NCBI RefSeq assembly: GCF_029168945.1
Contig: NC_083605.1
Location: 20,349,280 to 20,413,279 of the forward strand
Length of the DNA stretch: 64,000 nucleotides
Source: Cannabis sativa
Lineage: Eukaryota; Streptophyta; Magnoliopsida; Rosales; Cannabaceae
Direction: 5' to 3'
In this document: in pieces, positions 41,117-53,677 of the stretch
Position numbering within the stretch: the first letter of the stretch is position 1
How the letters are laid out: the number at the start of each line of letters is the position of its first letter
The notes under the pieces: generated by a model
Database searches by the model: none
What the model saw: only the letters and a program-made list of their open reading frames with translations
Told to the model about the DNA's origin: nothing
Translations under genes and position numbers: made by a program

Positions 41117-41380
41117 TTCGGTGAAAGAGGCTTCTACAGTTTTATTCAAAAACAAGGTGAACTTAAAAGCCCTATTCCGGAAGTGAGAGACCACTCGGCA
41201 ATCGCAGGTGGTGTGCGGCTAAGGGCAGAATGCAGAGAGTTGTGAAACTGAGGTTTTTAGAGAGGTTTAACGAATGTTCACTGAGAAGTGAGGCCAAGGT
41301 TTCAATGGCCGGGTCGGGTAGAGTTGCTAAGCATGGGGAGAAAGGCTATTGTGGTTTGTGGAACACAATTTAAATTTATA
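41115..41380 (-). promoter_or_regulatory. NRPC2 core promoter and 5' leader (predicted)
   Basis: On the minus strand TATAAATTTA at 41380-41371 is a plausible TATA box, placing transcription start near 41345 and giving a leader of about 230 nt. A 10-codon upstream ORF could start at 41334 and stop at 41302 if transcription starts far enough upstream. Exon 1 ends in AT at 41115, followed by donor GTATGT (41114-41109). Confidence 0.45.
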
Positions 41381-42049
41381 TGGGGATGTGGACAAAGTGT
41401 GTTGATGAGGAGAGTCGGCCGTGGGGGTAAAGGAGGGTGACCCGTTAACTCTCTCGTTAAATTTAGAGGAATTTACATGAATGTGGATTTTGAAAAGTTT
41501 TTTACTATGGTAGGTTTAAGTTTGACTATTTTTTATTGTATTTTGTTATTTTTGGATTTTTGTATGACTTAGATCCGCTGTAAATGATCTTTCAAATCCC
41601 ATATTTAAGGTACACCCAAGCAATCGTGTGAGCAATGTACACCACGATTGTTGGAGCTCAAAATCTGCCATTGCAAGCAGTCGTCGACGCCAGCCATACC
41701 CTACCAACCGTCCAACAAACGAAGATGATTGAGATGGTTCACACTTTGAATTTTGAAATGAAGAAAGTTGAAAGTAGGTAGGTTTTTTCTTCACACAATT
41801 CAGAGTTGTATCGATCATACATTCTCTCCTCTAACAAGTGTATTAGGTCGTTTATTTTGTTACTGATATGAGATTTTGGTAGTTATGAGATTATTTAGGT
41901 CTTGAAAAAGTTTGGAATTTTTGAGTTGGTTTGATTTGATTTGTGATTTTGGGATCTTTCATTCATATGTTCTTTCAAACTCTTTGAATAGTTAGGAGTT
42001 TAATTAGATTTTTATTTACATAGTAATACATATAACTTGAATGTTTTTA
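41381..42049. other. Intergenic, NRPC2 upstream region
   Basis: No gene or repeat is recognised between the putative TATA box and the Copia-2 LTR. The last six bases (TTTTTA, 42044-42049) are the Copia-2 target duplication. Confidence 0.6.
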
Positions 42050-42410
42050 GTTAAAAACATGATATTCACTATTTGATTAATTCTCAGCTCATTTTCAATA
42101 TGACCCAGAGTAAATTCATTTATAGAAAATTTGGTACAAGACCAGTACAAAGGAAATACAACCAACGTCTCTTTACAGCTGTAAACAATACAAGAAAAAT
42201 ATTCTAACAGAAATGATTTTCTAATGATTGCAATGATAAGGACAGGTAACAAAAGGTGAAACCTCAGCAATCCAGAAATAACACGCAAGTGATAATTCAA
42301 CAGTAAAGAGAAAAAGAATTGGCTGCAATCATGTGAAGCAGTAGTAGCTACAATTTGGTGATGGCATAATGTTGATACAGCACATTGGCAAAAGATGTTA
42401 TTCCTTAACA
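42050..42410 (-). repeat. Copia-2 3' LTR
   Basis: 361 bp, begins TGTTAAGGAATA on the minus strand. Confidence 0.92.
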
Positions 42411-42422
42411 TCTCCCCTTAAA

Positions 42423-43942
42423 CGAAAGGGTGAGATTCTCACACCGAGTTTGTCCATAAGGAAAGCAAATTGAGAATATGATAGACTTTTAGTGAGGCAG
42501 TCAACATCTTGGTCATGCGAGGGGATGTATCTAACTTCCAATTGTTTCTGTAGAACTTTATCTCGGTCAAAGTGTATGTCAATTTTAGTGTGTTTTGTTC
42601 TGGCATGGAAGATTGGATTTGAAGCCAGCGCACTTGCACTCATGTTATCGCACCATGTAATTGAGTGTGATACAAGTGGAAATTCAAGCTCTTTAAGTAA
42701 TGATTCTATCCAGGAGATTTCGACTGCAAGCTAAGGCACAATACTCCTACTCGATACTTGACCTTGATACAACTGGCTGCTTCTTGGAAGACCACGAGAC
42801 CAAAGTATCCCCAAAATAGACACAGTGTCCTGCTACTGAACGTCTATCATCAGGGCAACACGCCCAATCAACATCGAAAAATCCATTGATGGTTAGTTTG
42901 TCACTGCAGCTTATATGCAGCCCTTTGTGTTTTGTTCCTTGCAGGTATGTTAAAATTCTTTTGGCTCCACTCTAATGCACAGTGGTAGGTGACTGAAGGA
43001 ATTGACTTAGTTTATTGGTGGCATACGGAATATCAGGTCTTGTATGACTTAGATATTGCAATGCACCAATGATGCTCATGTACAAAGTTGCATTTTGCAT
43101 TGGACATCAGCTTTTGACATTGGTTTTCAGCAGTCATTGGAGTAGGACAAGGCTTCATGTTTCCCATGTTAACTCTCTTCAGTACATCCTCAATATACTT
43201 AGTTTGAGTTAGGTAGAATCCTGAGACATCTTTAAAGACTTCAATATCGAGAAAGTAATGTAATGGACCCAAGTCTTTAAGTGTGAACTGTTTGTTCAAT
43301 TCAGCAATGAAGGTCTTCATTTTGTCACTGTCATTACTAGTAACAATTATGTCATCGACATAAATCAATGCTAGTATTATGGTTTTTCCAGACCTGTAGA
43401 AAAATAGAGAAGTGTCCAATTTGGAATTTTTAAAACCCCATTGTTGTAGCCTTGCTCTTAGTTTTTCAAACCAGGCTCTAGGTGCTTGTCTCAATCCATA
43501 GAGATATTTGTTGAATTTGCACACAAAATGTTCTTTTCCTTTCTCTTCAAAGCCTTGTGGTTGCATCATGTATACATTCTCTTCAAGAACTCCATTTAAG
43601 AAGGCATTGTTTATGTCTAGCTGCCTCACTTCCCATCCTCTTGAAGCTGCTATAGTTAACACAATTCGAACTGTGGCAGCCTTGATTACTGGACTAAAGG
43701 TTTTACCATAGTCTATGTCTGGCCTTTGGTGAAAACCTTTGGCCACAAGGCTCGCCTTAAGTTGTTGAAGTGTGCCATCAGCATTTCCTTTCTCTTTGAA
43801 CACCCATTTGTTACTAACCAGATTGTAGTGCTTTGAAGGTGCATGGTACTAGAACCCATGTTTTGTTTCTTTTTTAAGGCCTGGACTTCGTTGTCCATTG
43901 CATTTGACCAGCCATGGTGTTGAAGAGCATCCTCCACACTGT
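42423..43942 (-). pseudogene. Copia-2 reverse transcriptase and RNase H
   Basis: RT in the frame 43803-43033: LKASLVAKGFHQRPDIDY, SPVIKAATVRIVLTIAA, QLDINNAFLNGVLEE, YLYGLRQAPRAWF, and catalytic YVDDIIVTSND near 43.35 kb. RNase H continues to about 42.45 kb (DRRSVAGHCVYFG, then SRSSIEY) with several stops and frameshifts. The upstream end (VEDALQHHGWSNAMDNEVQAL) is where nested LTR A entered. Confidence 0.9.
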
Positions 43943-45769
43943 TGGGTTGTGGAATTATATTTTACCAGGAACTTAGATCTACTCACAAGTATGTTGATTT
44001 AACAACCTAAATATGAACTTCTAAAACGATAAACAAAACACATAAAAGTTAAGAATAACTTACAGTGATGGCAACGGAATTAAGTGTCTCCTTCCACTCA
44101 GATCTCTAACCCTTGATTCCTGTCTGTAACAGAGTATAATCAAGATCTGAGCCCGATTCTCCTTCAGTTGGATGTGATCCTTCACAGTCTTCCAAACTAT
44201 GATTGAGGTACTGAGTGATGTGTGTGGGCACTTCTCTCTCACAAGGATTTTTGAAATTCTCTCTATTTTTCTCTCTTGAATTTCGTGTATAGTGATTGCA
44301 TACAAAGACATGCCAAGAGTGAAGAGAGGGGCGGCTATATATAGGAAAAGGGAGAGCACAACTTTCCAAATAAGCAGTTTCCTCTTTTACTGTGTAATTG
44401 ATTGACTGCCTTATTTAGTGTAATCCACCACTTTCCTATTTTTGCTAGGCTTTGATTAGCAATTGCATGGCAATTAAAATTGAAAATAATAATTGGGAAA
44501 CATGCCAAGGGTGGCTGGCCATGGTGTGATATGGGCCTCACTTGGATTTTACAGTTTCCTCAATTTTATTTCTATTTCACCAAAAATGCTATTTTTCCAA
44601 TTCTAATCATTTAAATGCCGAAACTAATTATTTAATAACTAAAATAGATTATTAAATAATATTGTCATTTAATATAATTATTAATTAGACATGCAAAGTC
44701 TCTCAATTAGTAATTAAACCTAGAAACCCTTTTATTTACAATTTCATCCTTAAACTGTGAGAATTCACACATTAGACATAGTCTAACTTTTAGAATTATA
44801 ATTGATTAATCATAAATCAATTATAGAGTCTTACAAACAGTATAGTCTCAACTAGAATGGGGACCATGGATCTATATGCTGAGCTTCTAATAAGTTGAAC
44901 CGATTTACCAAGTAAATCCCTAACTTATTAATTCCTTGTTGAATCCACTCTTAGAACTTGGAATTGCACTCTCAGACTTATATAGAGCATATTATATGTT
45001 TCACGATATCAATATGCTATCTCATTAACCATTGTTATAATCTTAATGTGATTAAAAGATCCTCTATATAGATGATTTACATCAAGATGGGACCAATTTA
45101 CCGTTTACACCCCTCAATGTATTTTGCCCCTTTGAACACTTAGTTACATGTAAATGATGTTTTAGTGATCTAATATATAGTCACTGAGACAAGAGCTCAT
45201 CCATTTACTTCTATTTAACTAAGCTCGAAGGGAATCAACACTTTACTTCTATACACCAGTAGAAGCTATAGATTCCATATTTATGTTCAGCACTCCCACT
45301 CAGTTATGCTATCATGTTTCCAAAATATACGTATCACCCTGACCCAAAAGTAGGCTTAACTAATAAATCAAAGAACATGAATAGCACTCCCGAGATTGAG
45401 CCTAAGCATATCAGGATTTAGATTCTCTTAATCTAAGATCAACTTATGATATTGACTTGGAAAGATACAACGGTAAGTTTACAATATCTTTGACCAAGTT
45501 CAATATCGGTCCAGTCCAATGTATACTCCATACATTCGAAACTAGTATGCTTTACCAATGTTCTGGAAAGAACATAACACTTACTCCAAGTGTAAGTATA
45601 CTTCATCGCTGATTATCACATCAGTGTAAATCCAAAACCCTGATGAACAGGGACCAAATCTTTAGAATCATATAATCACAATCACATTCCACTGTATTGA
45701 CAATACTGTAATTGTGAATAACTATATGTTCTGGATTTAACTAATTTTTTGCATATATCAAATATATAT

Positions 45770-48700
45770 TATTGGAATTTAGTTTACCAGGATCTGTTGG
45801 AAATTATTTTACTAGGATCTTAGATCTACTCACAAGTATGTTGATTAACACCCTAAATATGAACTTTCTAAAACGATGAAATAAACACATATAAAGTTTA
45901 GGAAACCTTACATTGGGTGCAGCGGAATATAATGACTCCTTCCATTCAGATATCTAGCCCTTGATTCCTTTCTGTAGCAGAGCATTATCAATATCTGAAC
46001 CTGGATCTCTTTCTCTGAATCTTTGATGCTGAAACTCCTTCTTGCTGAAAGTCTTTCTTCACGATCTTCCTCACTATGATTGAGGTATCACTTGCTGTGT
46101 GTGGGCACTACTCATACACTAAGGATTTCGAAATTCAAGAGGAAGAGAGAGAGAGTGGGTTCGGCCAAAGATAGGGAGAGAGAAGGCTCAGGTTTTTCTG
46201 ATTCAGAAAGTGTCAGAAGAAAAGTGTGTAATTTTCTTGAAGCCTTCACTATCTATTTATAGCATTCCACTAGGGTTAGGTTTGAATTATTTGGCATTAA
46301 AATAATGAAAATATCAGAGGTAAAAACCCTACAAAAGTGGCCGACCCTACACAGTGGATTTGGGCCTCACTTTTTGCAATTTTGCAGTTTTATCTTTTTT
46401 GCATATGATTTTCTCAAAAACGCCAATTTTCTAATTCAACCATTTAAATGCCAATTCTAACTATTTAATAACTATAAAGAATTATAAAATAATATTGTCA
46501 TTTATCATATTTATTAATTGAACCATACAAAGTATCACAATTAACAAATATGCCCCTAAAACTCTTTCTTTACAATTTCGCCCTTACTTAGTGAAAAATT
46601 CACAAATAGACATAGTCTAATTTGAGAATTATAATTGATTAATCAAAACCAATTATATGAGTCTTACAAGCAATATTATCTCAACTAGTGCGGGGACCAT
46701 GGGTCTATATAACCGAGCTTCCAATAAGTAGATCAAGAATTTAGCACTAAAATTCACTAACTTATTAATTCTTCGTTGAATCCACGCATAGAACTTAGAA
46801 TTGCACTCTCAGTATATAGAATGCTCTATATGTTCCACCATATAGACACATCATTAGTTATCCATTGTTGTAATCCTAATTTGATCAATGATCCTCTATA
46901 TGAATGATCTACATTGTAAAGGGATTAGATTACCGTTACACCCTACAATGTATTTTATCCTTAAAACACTTGACCCATTTCAGCTTATGTGAAATGAGTA
47001 CTCCACCATTTATGTTCGTTTGGTCAAGCTCGAAGGAGATCATCCTTTGCTTACTATTCGCCAGATAGAAGCTATAGATTCCATGTTTATGATAGCGCTC
47101 CCACTCAATTGCACTACCGTGTTCCCAAAATGTACGTATCACCCGGACCTAAAAGTAGGCTTAACTAACAAATCAAAGAACACGAATAGCCTCTCGAGAT
47201 TGAGCCTAATCATATCAGGATTAAGATCATTTGATCTAGGATCAACTAGGCGATATTGACTTGAATAGATATTACGGTAAGTTTAATAAATCTAAGTCAA
47301 AGTTCAATATCGGTCCCTTCCGATGCATACTCCATGCATCCAACCTGAGCTTTACTTTAACCAATGCTCTGGAAAGAACATAACACTTCTCCAAATGCAA
47401 GTAAACTCTGTTGTAGATTATCATATCAGTAAAACCCTATGTCTGATAAATCTAGGAAACTTTATTCACATAGTCATGTTTACTTTCCAATGTGTTGACG
47501 ACACAATAAACAGGATCAAGTATGTGAAAAGGGTTTCAGATGAATTTATACATTATGTACATATAATCATGAAATAAATCATGTGAACCATGCAACATTA
47601 AATGTTATTTCTGATCTATATTAATGAGTAAATCTGATTATATTGAAATGAGTTTTATTTAGGGCATAAAACCCAACAGGATCTAGATTTACTAACAAGT
47701 ATGTTGGATTAACAACCTAATATGAATTCTAAAACAATGAAAATAAACACATATAAAGTAAAGAAAACCTTACAGTGGGTGCAGCGGAATAATATGACTC
47801 CTTCCATTCAGATCTCTAGCCCTTGATTCCTTTCTGTAGCAGAGCATAATCAAGATCTGAATATGGATCTTCTTTTCTCCTTCTTTGATGCAGAATTTCC
47901 ATAGTCTTTCATACTATGATTGGGATACCACTTGATGTGTGTGGGCACTACTCATCACTCAAGGAATTTCGAAAACAGAGAAGAAAGAAAGAGTGAGAGT
48001 GGCGGCTTGCCAGTGTTTGAGAAAATAATCAATAAAGTGTGTCACAAACCTGAAGCCTTTACCTTCTATTTATAGAATACCACATAGGGTTAAAGTTGAA
48101 TTATTTGGCATTTAAAATTGAAAAATAAAATGAGAAATAGGGGTAAAGGTGGCCGGCCATGTATTCAGGAAACACAAGCCTTCCACTTTTTCCAACTTTC
48201 CTATTTCATCATTTCTAGTTTCCCATTTTCTCAAAGATTGCCAATTCTCTCTTTCAACTACATAAATGTCAAATCTAATTATTTAATAACTAATTAATTA
48301 TTAAATAATATATTGTCATTTATTTTTTTTATTTATTAATAAAAACTAATCAAAGTTTCTCAATTAATAAATATACCCTTTAAACTCTCTATTTCCTGTT
48401 TTACCCTTACTTAGTGAAAATTCACAAAGTAGACATAGTCTAACTTTTAGAATTTTAATTGATTAATTAAAGTCAATTAACTGAGTCTTACAAGTAGTAT
48501 GGTCTCAACTATTATGGGGACCATGGGTCTATATAACCGAGCTTCCAATAAGTCGAATTGAATTTACCAAGTAAATTCCCTAACTTATTAATTCCTCATT
48601 GAATCCACACTTAGAACTTGGAATTGCACTCTCAGTCATATAGAACGCTCTATATGTTCCACGATATAGACACGTCATTAGTTATCCATTGTTATAACCC

Positions 48701-49520
48701 TAATGTGATCAATGATCATCTATATAGATGATCTACATTGAAAAGGCACTACTGTTACCGCTACACCTTCAATGTATTTTATCCTTAAAACACTTAACCC
48801 TGTATAAATGATATTTCAGCTAAGTGAAATGAGATCTCCACCATTTATTTTCGTTTGATTAAGCTCGAAGGAAATCATCTTTTACTTTCTATTTGCGAGA
48901 TAGAAGCTATAGATTCCATATTTATGTTAGCGCTCCCACTCAATTGCACTACCGTGTTCCCAAAATGTACGTATCACCTTGACCCAAAAGTAGGCTTAAC
49001 TAACAAATCAAAGAACACGGATAACACTCTTGAGATTGAACCTAACCATATCAGGATTAAGATCATTTGATCTAGGATCAACAGGTGATATTGAATTGAA
49101 TAGATATTACTGTAAGTTTTAATATATCTAATCAAAGTTCAATATCGGTCCCTTTCGATGTATACTCCATACATCCGATACTGGTAAACTTTGCCAATGT
49201 CTTGGAAAGGACATAACACTTTTCCAAGGTGTAAGAATACCTATCGCTGATTATACCATGTCAGTCTAAATCCAGTGTTCTGACAAATCATGGAATAAAC
49301 TTTTGAACATATAATTAAGATTATATTCCACTGTGCTGACAACACTATAATCTTAACAAACTCATATGTTCTGGACTTAAAAAGAATTCATACATTATAT
49401 ACATATAATCATGAAATAAATCATGCGAACCATGCAACATAAAATGTTTTTTTTGATCTTTATTAATAAGTAAATCTGATTATATTGAAATGAGTTTTAT
49501 TTAGGGCACAAAACCCAACA
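45770..49520 (-). mobile_element. Solo LTR B, nested in A and containing C
   Basis: Same family. Flanked by TATAT at 45765-45769 and 49521-49525. Its own sequence is 45770-45794 plus 47684-49520, about 1.86 kb. The 3' end is mutated (plus strand TATTGG instead of TGTTGG). Confidence 0.82.
45795..47678 (-). mobile_element. Solo LTR C, innermost
   Basis: 1,884 bp. Flanked by GGATC at 45790-45794 and 47679-47683. Plus-strand ends TGTTGGAAAT and ACCCAACA. Contains ctatttatag near 46250 (a TATA box on the minus strand). Confidence 0.88.
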
Positions 49521-49638
49521 TATATATTAAACCATAAACATGTAACATACATGTAATCATAAATCACTTCAAAATTCTAAATTGATAACTAATCAGATTG
49601 TAATGGGTTTTATTTAGGGCACAAAACCCAACATGGGT

Positions 49639-52515
49639 TCACTAGTATCACCAGTATTTAATGCATGACTGAGAAGGATACGAGGTTTGAATATATATGC
49701 TTATGCTCTTGTCACCATGGGACGAGTGACAGGAACCTTTGGTTGAACAATAGGTTGTTGTTGTTGTTGCTGTGGCAGAGGTGATGGTGATGGATTTGGT
49801 GAAGGAGAAGGGGATAATTCTGGTGGTGGAGCTTGAGTGAGTGCAGGTGTACCAACATCAGAAATCAAAGTCATAAAATTGCTCCCCATTAGGCACATCA
49901 TCAGAATTTCAATGAAATGAAGAGGAACATGATGAGGGTGCTTCTCGATCTGCTAGTGTAGATTGGCCAAGGGAAGGAGAATCTGCATTAACATCAGTAA
50001 GAGGTACAGACAAAGAAGACCAGGTGGAACTATGAATAATTACAGGCGGAGGTGTTTGATAATTATTGAGGAAACCCGATTTAAAAGGAAACTCCAATTC
50101 ATTAAATACAACATTTCATGAGATATAGATTTTACCAGTAGGAGTGAGACACTCATAGCTTTTATGAGCATTGTTATACCCTATATTAACACATTTTATA
50201 GAGTGGAATTGGAACTTGTGAGATTGGTAGGGTCAGATGCATGGAAAACAAGAAACACCAAATACTTTTAAGAACTTATAGTCAGGTTTTCTACCAAACA
50301 GCACTTCAAATGGTGAGATGCTATGCAGAACTAGTGTTGGCAGTCGATTTATGAGATACACAGCAATAGCAAAAGCATCTGTCCAATATCTTAAGGGCAT
50401 GCTTGCTTGTGCAAGGACGGTAAGTCCCATCTCAACAATGTGTCGACGCTTTCGCTCAGCACGACCATTTTGGCTTGATGTGTGTGGGCATGAGTGTTGA
50501 AACTCAATTCCATGAGTTTTAACCAAATTTGTGAAGGGTTGATATTCACCACCCCAGTCGGTTCTGATGCACTTGATTTTGGTATCAAACTTGTTTTCTA
50601 CCAAGGCTTTGAATTCAACAGAAGCACTTAATGCATCAGCTTTGAACTTGAGTGGATATAGCTAGGTAAGCTAGCTATAATCGTCCATAAAATGTATGTA
50701 ATATCTGTGATTTGTATTCGAGTTAATGGGGGCTGGACCCCATAAATCAGTGTGTATGAGTTCAAGCACAGTGCTAGCTTTGTTTTGAGACAGATTAAAG
50801 GGAAGAGCACATGCTTTGCCAAATTGACAAGCATCACAGAAGTGGTTCATTTCATTCTTGGAAAGAGTTACATGACTAGACTCAACACACGAAGAGAAGG
50901 ATGTCCCAATCTTCTATGCCAAACATCGGCTTTAGACACAACATGATTTTTAGTTCGAGACTGAGCTACACACAAACACTTAGGACTGGTGACAGTCGAC
51001 ATAACAAAGGACTGAAAGTTTTCTGACTTTGGAGAAGATGAACCTGCAAAATTTGGAAGAAGATGAGGCTGGACAAGCTGGTATAGGCCATCTCTAAGCA
51101 CCCCTTGGAGCAGCACCCTCTTTGTTACCTTGTCCTTCACCAAACAATAGTTAGAATGAAATTCAATTAGCACATCATTGTTTGTAGTCAGTTTTGACAC
51201 ACTAATTAAATTCTTTAAAATTTTAGGAACAAGCAGCATCTTTTTTAACTTAAGATAATCACCATTTTGTGTGTTTAACGCACCATTACCAATGTGAGAA
51301 ATTCTGAGCTTGTTATCATTGCTCACAGCTACCATTTCCTTACCAGTGTACTCTTGTTTTTGGCTCAGATTAGATGCTTCAGAGGTGATGTGGCTACTTG
51401 CTCCACTGTCGGCAAACAACACATCATTCTTAAGGATTTCAGAAGTGGCAATGAAGGCATTGTGACTGTTTTGTCTAGTTTTGCCTTGAGTTTAAGGGTT
51501 GTTAGGATCTTCTCCCATGAAGCTTTCATCAAAGCAGTTGTAGCAAACGACAGCGAAGTGACCATACTTGCCACACACTTGGCAAGTAGGTTTTGGACCA
51601 TTGGAGCATCCTCTTCCTCTATACCTTCCTACATCATCACAGTTATTCGAGAACCAGCCACCACCACTGTAGTTATGGTTTTGGTGTTAAAAACCACGAC
51701 CACAACCACCTGAGTTTCCTGAGTTAATTTTAGCAGCAACATTAGCTTGTGGTATAGCTCCAGATGCTTTGTTTACAACATTGAGAGTTTAAAGCCTCTC
51801 GATTTTGCTGTCGAAGCTTATGAGAATGTCCTGGAGCTCCTGCCAAGTTGTATTCAAAATCAAGATCAGAAAGAACATTAGCAACTAAATGTGCTTCAGG
51901 GTAGGGATCCCCAGCCAAGGCAAGTATATCTGCCCAATTTTTCTTTTGTCGAAAGTACTCTGCCATAGGTGTTGAGCCTTTCCTCACTGTTTGAATCAGT
52001 GTGCGAGTGTCATCCATTTTTTACATGAAGTAAGCTCCATATAGGCTATCCAAGGCATGCCACATATCTGCAGCTAAGGCAGGCCCCATTACCTTAGTTG
52101 CAATGCTCTCAATCATAGAGCTATAAAGCCATCCCATAAGAAGTTGATCATTAATGATCCAATGTTCAAACTCGGGGTTAACCTGAGTTTCTTCCTTGAT
52201 TTCTCCATCAGCAGTGGTGACTTGTACTAGTAAAAATTCCAAGGGACATGGCTGTGTGTCAAGGAGATGACCATGTAATATATGGCCACGAACGATTGTG
52301 GAAACCATGGTTTTCCACATAGTATAATTGTTTCTGTCTAGCTTCAAGCTGAAGGGTTGATTCATGGTTGTAAGTTGCTGAGGATAAGGATGGACATTTT
52401 GTGACGGTAATGGTTGTGTGTTATTTCTGTTGGTTGTTGAACCATGTACAACAAATCCTTCAGAGGCTATTGTGGGAGCTGGAGTGTCGTTTCTAGGGTT
52501 TTGGGGGGTCGACAT
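49639..52515 (-). pseudogene. Copia-2 gag, protease and integrase
   Basis: Gag starts at the ATG at 52515 (MSTPQNPRNDTPAPT) and has the UBN2-type region (PFSLKLDRNNYTMWKTMV, DMWHALDSLYGAYFM), then a stop, then MDDTRTLIQTVRKG. The protease LFADSGASSHITSEA is near 51.4 kb, GAG-pre-integrase VWHRRLGHPSLRVLS near 50.9 kb, integrase WGPAPINS, CIRTDWGGEYQPF and SSQNGRAERKRRHIVEM at 50.75-50.45 kb, and LFGRKPDYKFLKVFG near 50.27 kb. A PS/Q-rich linker (49.7-49.9 kb) leads to the LTR A insertion. Confidence 0.88.
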
Positions 52516-52533
52516 GGCAGAGGCCTTTTGCTT

Positions 52534-52545
52534 GCTCTGATACCA
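52534..52545 (-). other. Copia-2 primer-binding site
   Basis: Complement of gctctgatacca; initiator tRNA-Met primer, one base from the LTR. Confidence 0.9.
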
Positions 52546-52546
52546 A

Positions 52547-52907
52547 GTTAAGAATAGGGTATTCACTATTTGATTAATTCTCAGCTCATTTTCAATATGA
52601 GTCAGAGTAAATGCATTTATAGAAAATTTGGTACAAGATAAGTACAAAGGAAATACATCCAACGACTCTTTACAGTTGTAAACAATACAAAGGAAATATT
52701 CTAACAGAAATGATTTCGTAATGATTGCAATGATAAGGACAGGTAAGAAAATGTGACACCTCAGCAATCCAAAAATAACACACGAGTGATAATTCAGCAG
52801 TAAAGAGAAAAGGAATTGGCTGCAATCGTGTGCAGCAGTAGCAGCTGCAATTTGGTGAGGGCATAATGCTAATACAGCACATTGGCAAAAGATGCTATTC
52901 CTTAACA
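52547..52907 (-). repeat. Copia-2 5' LTR
   Basis: 361 bp; pairs with 42050-42410 with about 33 differences. Confidence 0.92.
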
Positions 52908-52913
52908 TTTTTA

Positions 52914-53677
52914 ATTAATTTTATTGTTTTTGAATTTGAATGAATTTTTATTTAAAATTATTACGAAATGTAAATCTTTAACACATTGGAAAAGTGAAAC
53001 TATAATTGCATTTTAAAGAGGTTGTCAACTCTCTCTTTCTTTTGTGTTTTGGCTTTCAATCTTCTCCATATTTCTGTTTCTCTCTGTGCATATATACAAT
53101 GTATATATACCCACATTAATTATATCAAACTATTGTCATATAAAGATGTGCTAGAGTACTAGAGACATGGGAGTGACTGAATCTTGGTTAGTGTAAAAGT
53201 ATCCAAAATTAGTAGCAAATGTCGTTGAAGCTAAATGAGAGAATAAATACTTAGATACAAGCTCAAAAACACAAACAGAGTTGAGTTAACCTTTATCTTG
53301 ACTTGAATAATATTATTCACCCATGTTTTCATCCTAATGAAGAAGAAGAACAACAACAAGTATATATTATATATTCTTATATTTTGTACTCATCTAATAA
53401 TTGGTTTAGTCTAAATCTCTAAATTAACCTTAGCCATAGGGTTTAATTGGTGTTTTTTTGGTTGAAAACACAGAACAGTACACACAAGAGAATAAATTAA
53501 GAGTTTCATCTCATGGAAGCTAATTATAAAGTGAGAGTGACCATTTGTATTCATAAATGAGAGAAGAAAGTAATAAATGTAGAGGGAGATAAAGAATAAA
53601 TGGATTGCGCATTGTCTTTGTTCGATTTACCAATGCCTATTTTTATGGTTGTTGAACGAAAAAAAATTATTAATAAT
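52914..53677. other. Intergenic AT-rich stretch
   Basis: No coding potential, RNA gene or clear repeat seen, apart from short pyrimidine runs near 53030-53090 and TATATA runs near 53090. Confidence 0.55.

Larger units (their letters stand above)
43948..49633 (-). mobile_element. Solo LTR A, containing LTRs B and C
   Basis: Inserted in Copia-2 between integrase and RT, with duplication TGGGT at 43943-43947 and 49634-49638. Its own sequence is 43948-45769 plus 49526-49633, about 1.93 kb. On the minus strand it starts TGTTGGGTTTTGTGCCC and ends with a decayed TCCACA. It shares internal blocks with LTRs B-E, such as gcgctcccactcaat-type and tgtgtgtgggcact motifs and a TATA-like box. No internal domain remains, so it is a solo LTR. 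Confidence 0.85.
42050..52907 (-). mobile_element. Ty1/copia retrotransposon 2, split by nested LTRs
   Basis: LTRs of 361 bp: 5' LTR 52547-52907 and 3' LTR 42050-42410, differing at about 33 positions by eye (near 9%). TTTTTA flanks both sides (42044-42049 and 52908-52913). PBS (plus-strand gctctgatacca, 52534-52545) and polypurine tract AAGGGGAGA on the minus strand next to 42410 confirm orientation. Coding order gag, protease, integrase, RT, RNase H is recognisable but has stops. Oldest complete LTR element in the window. Confidence 0.93.

Noticed and set aside
46080..46262. Short frame rich in Arg/Glu
   Set aside because: Lies wholly within solo LTR C over a GA-rich stretch; similar purine runs recur in the sister LTRs without an open frame.
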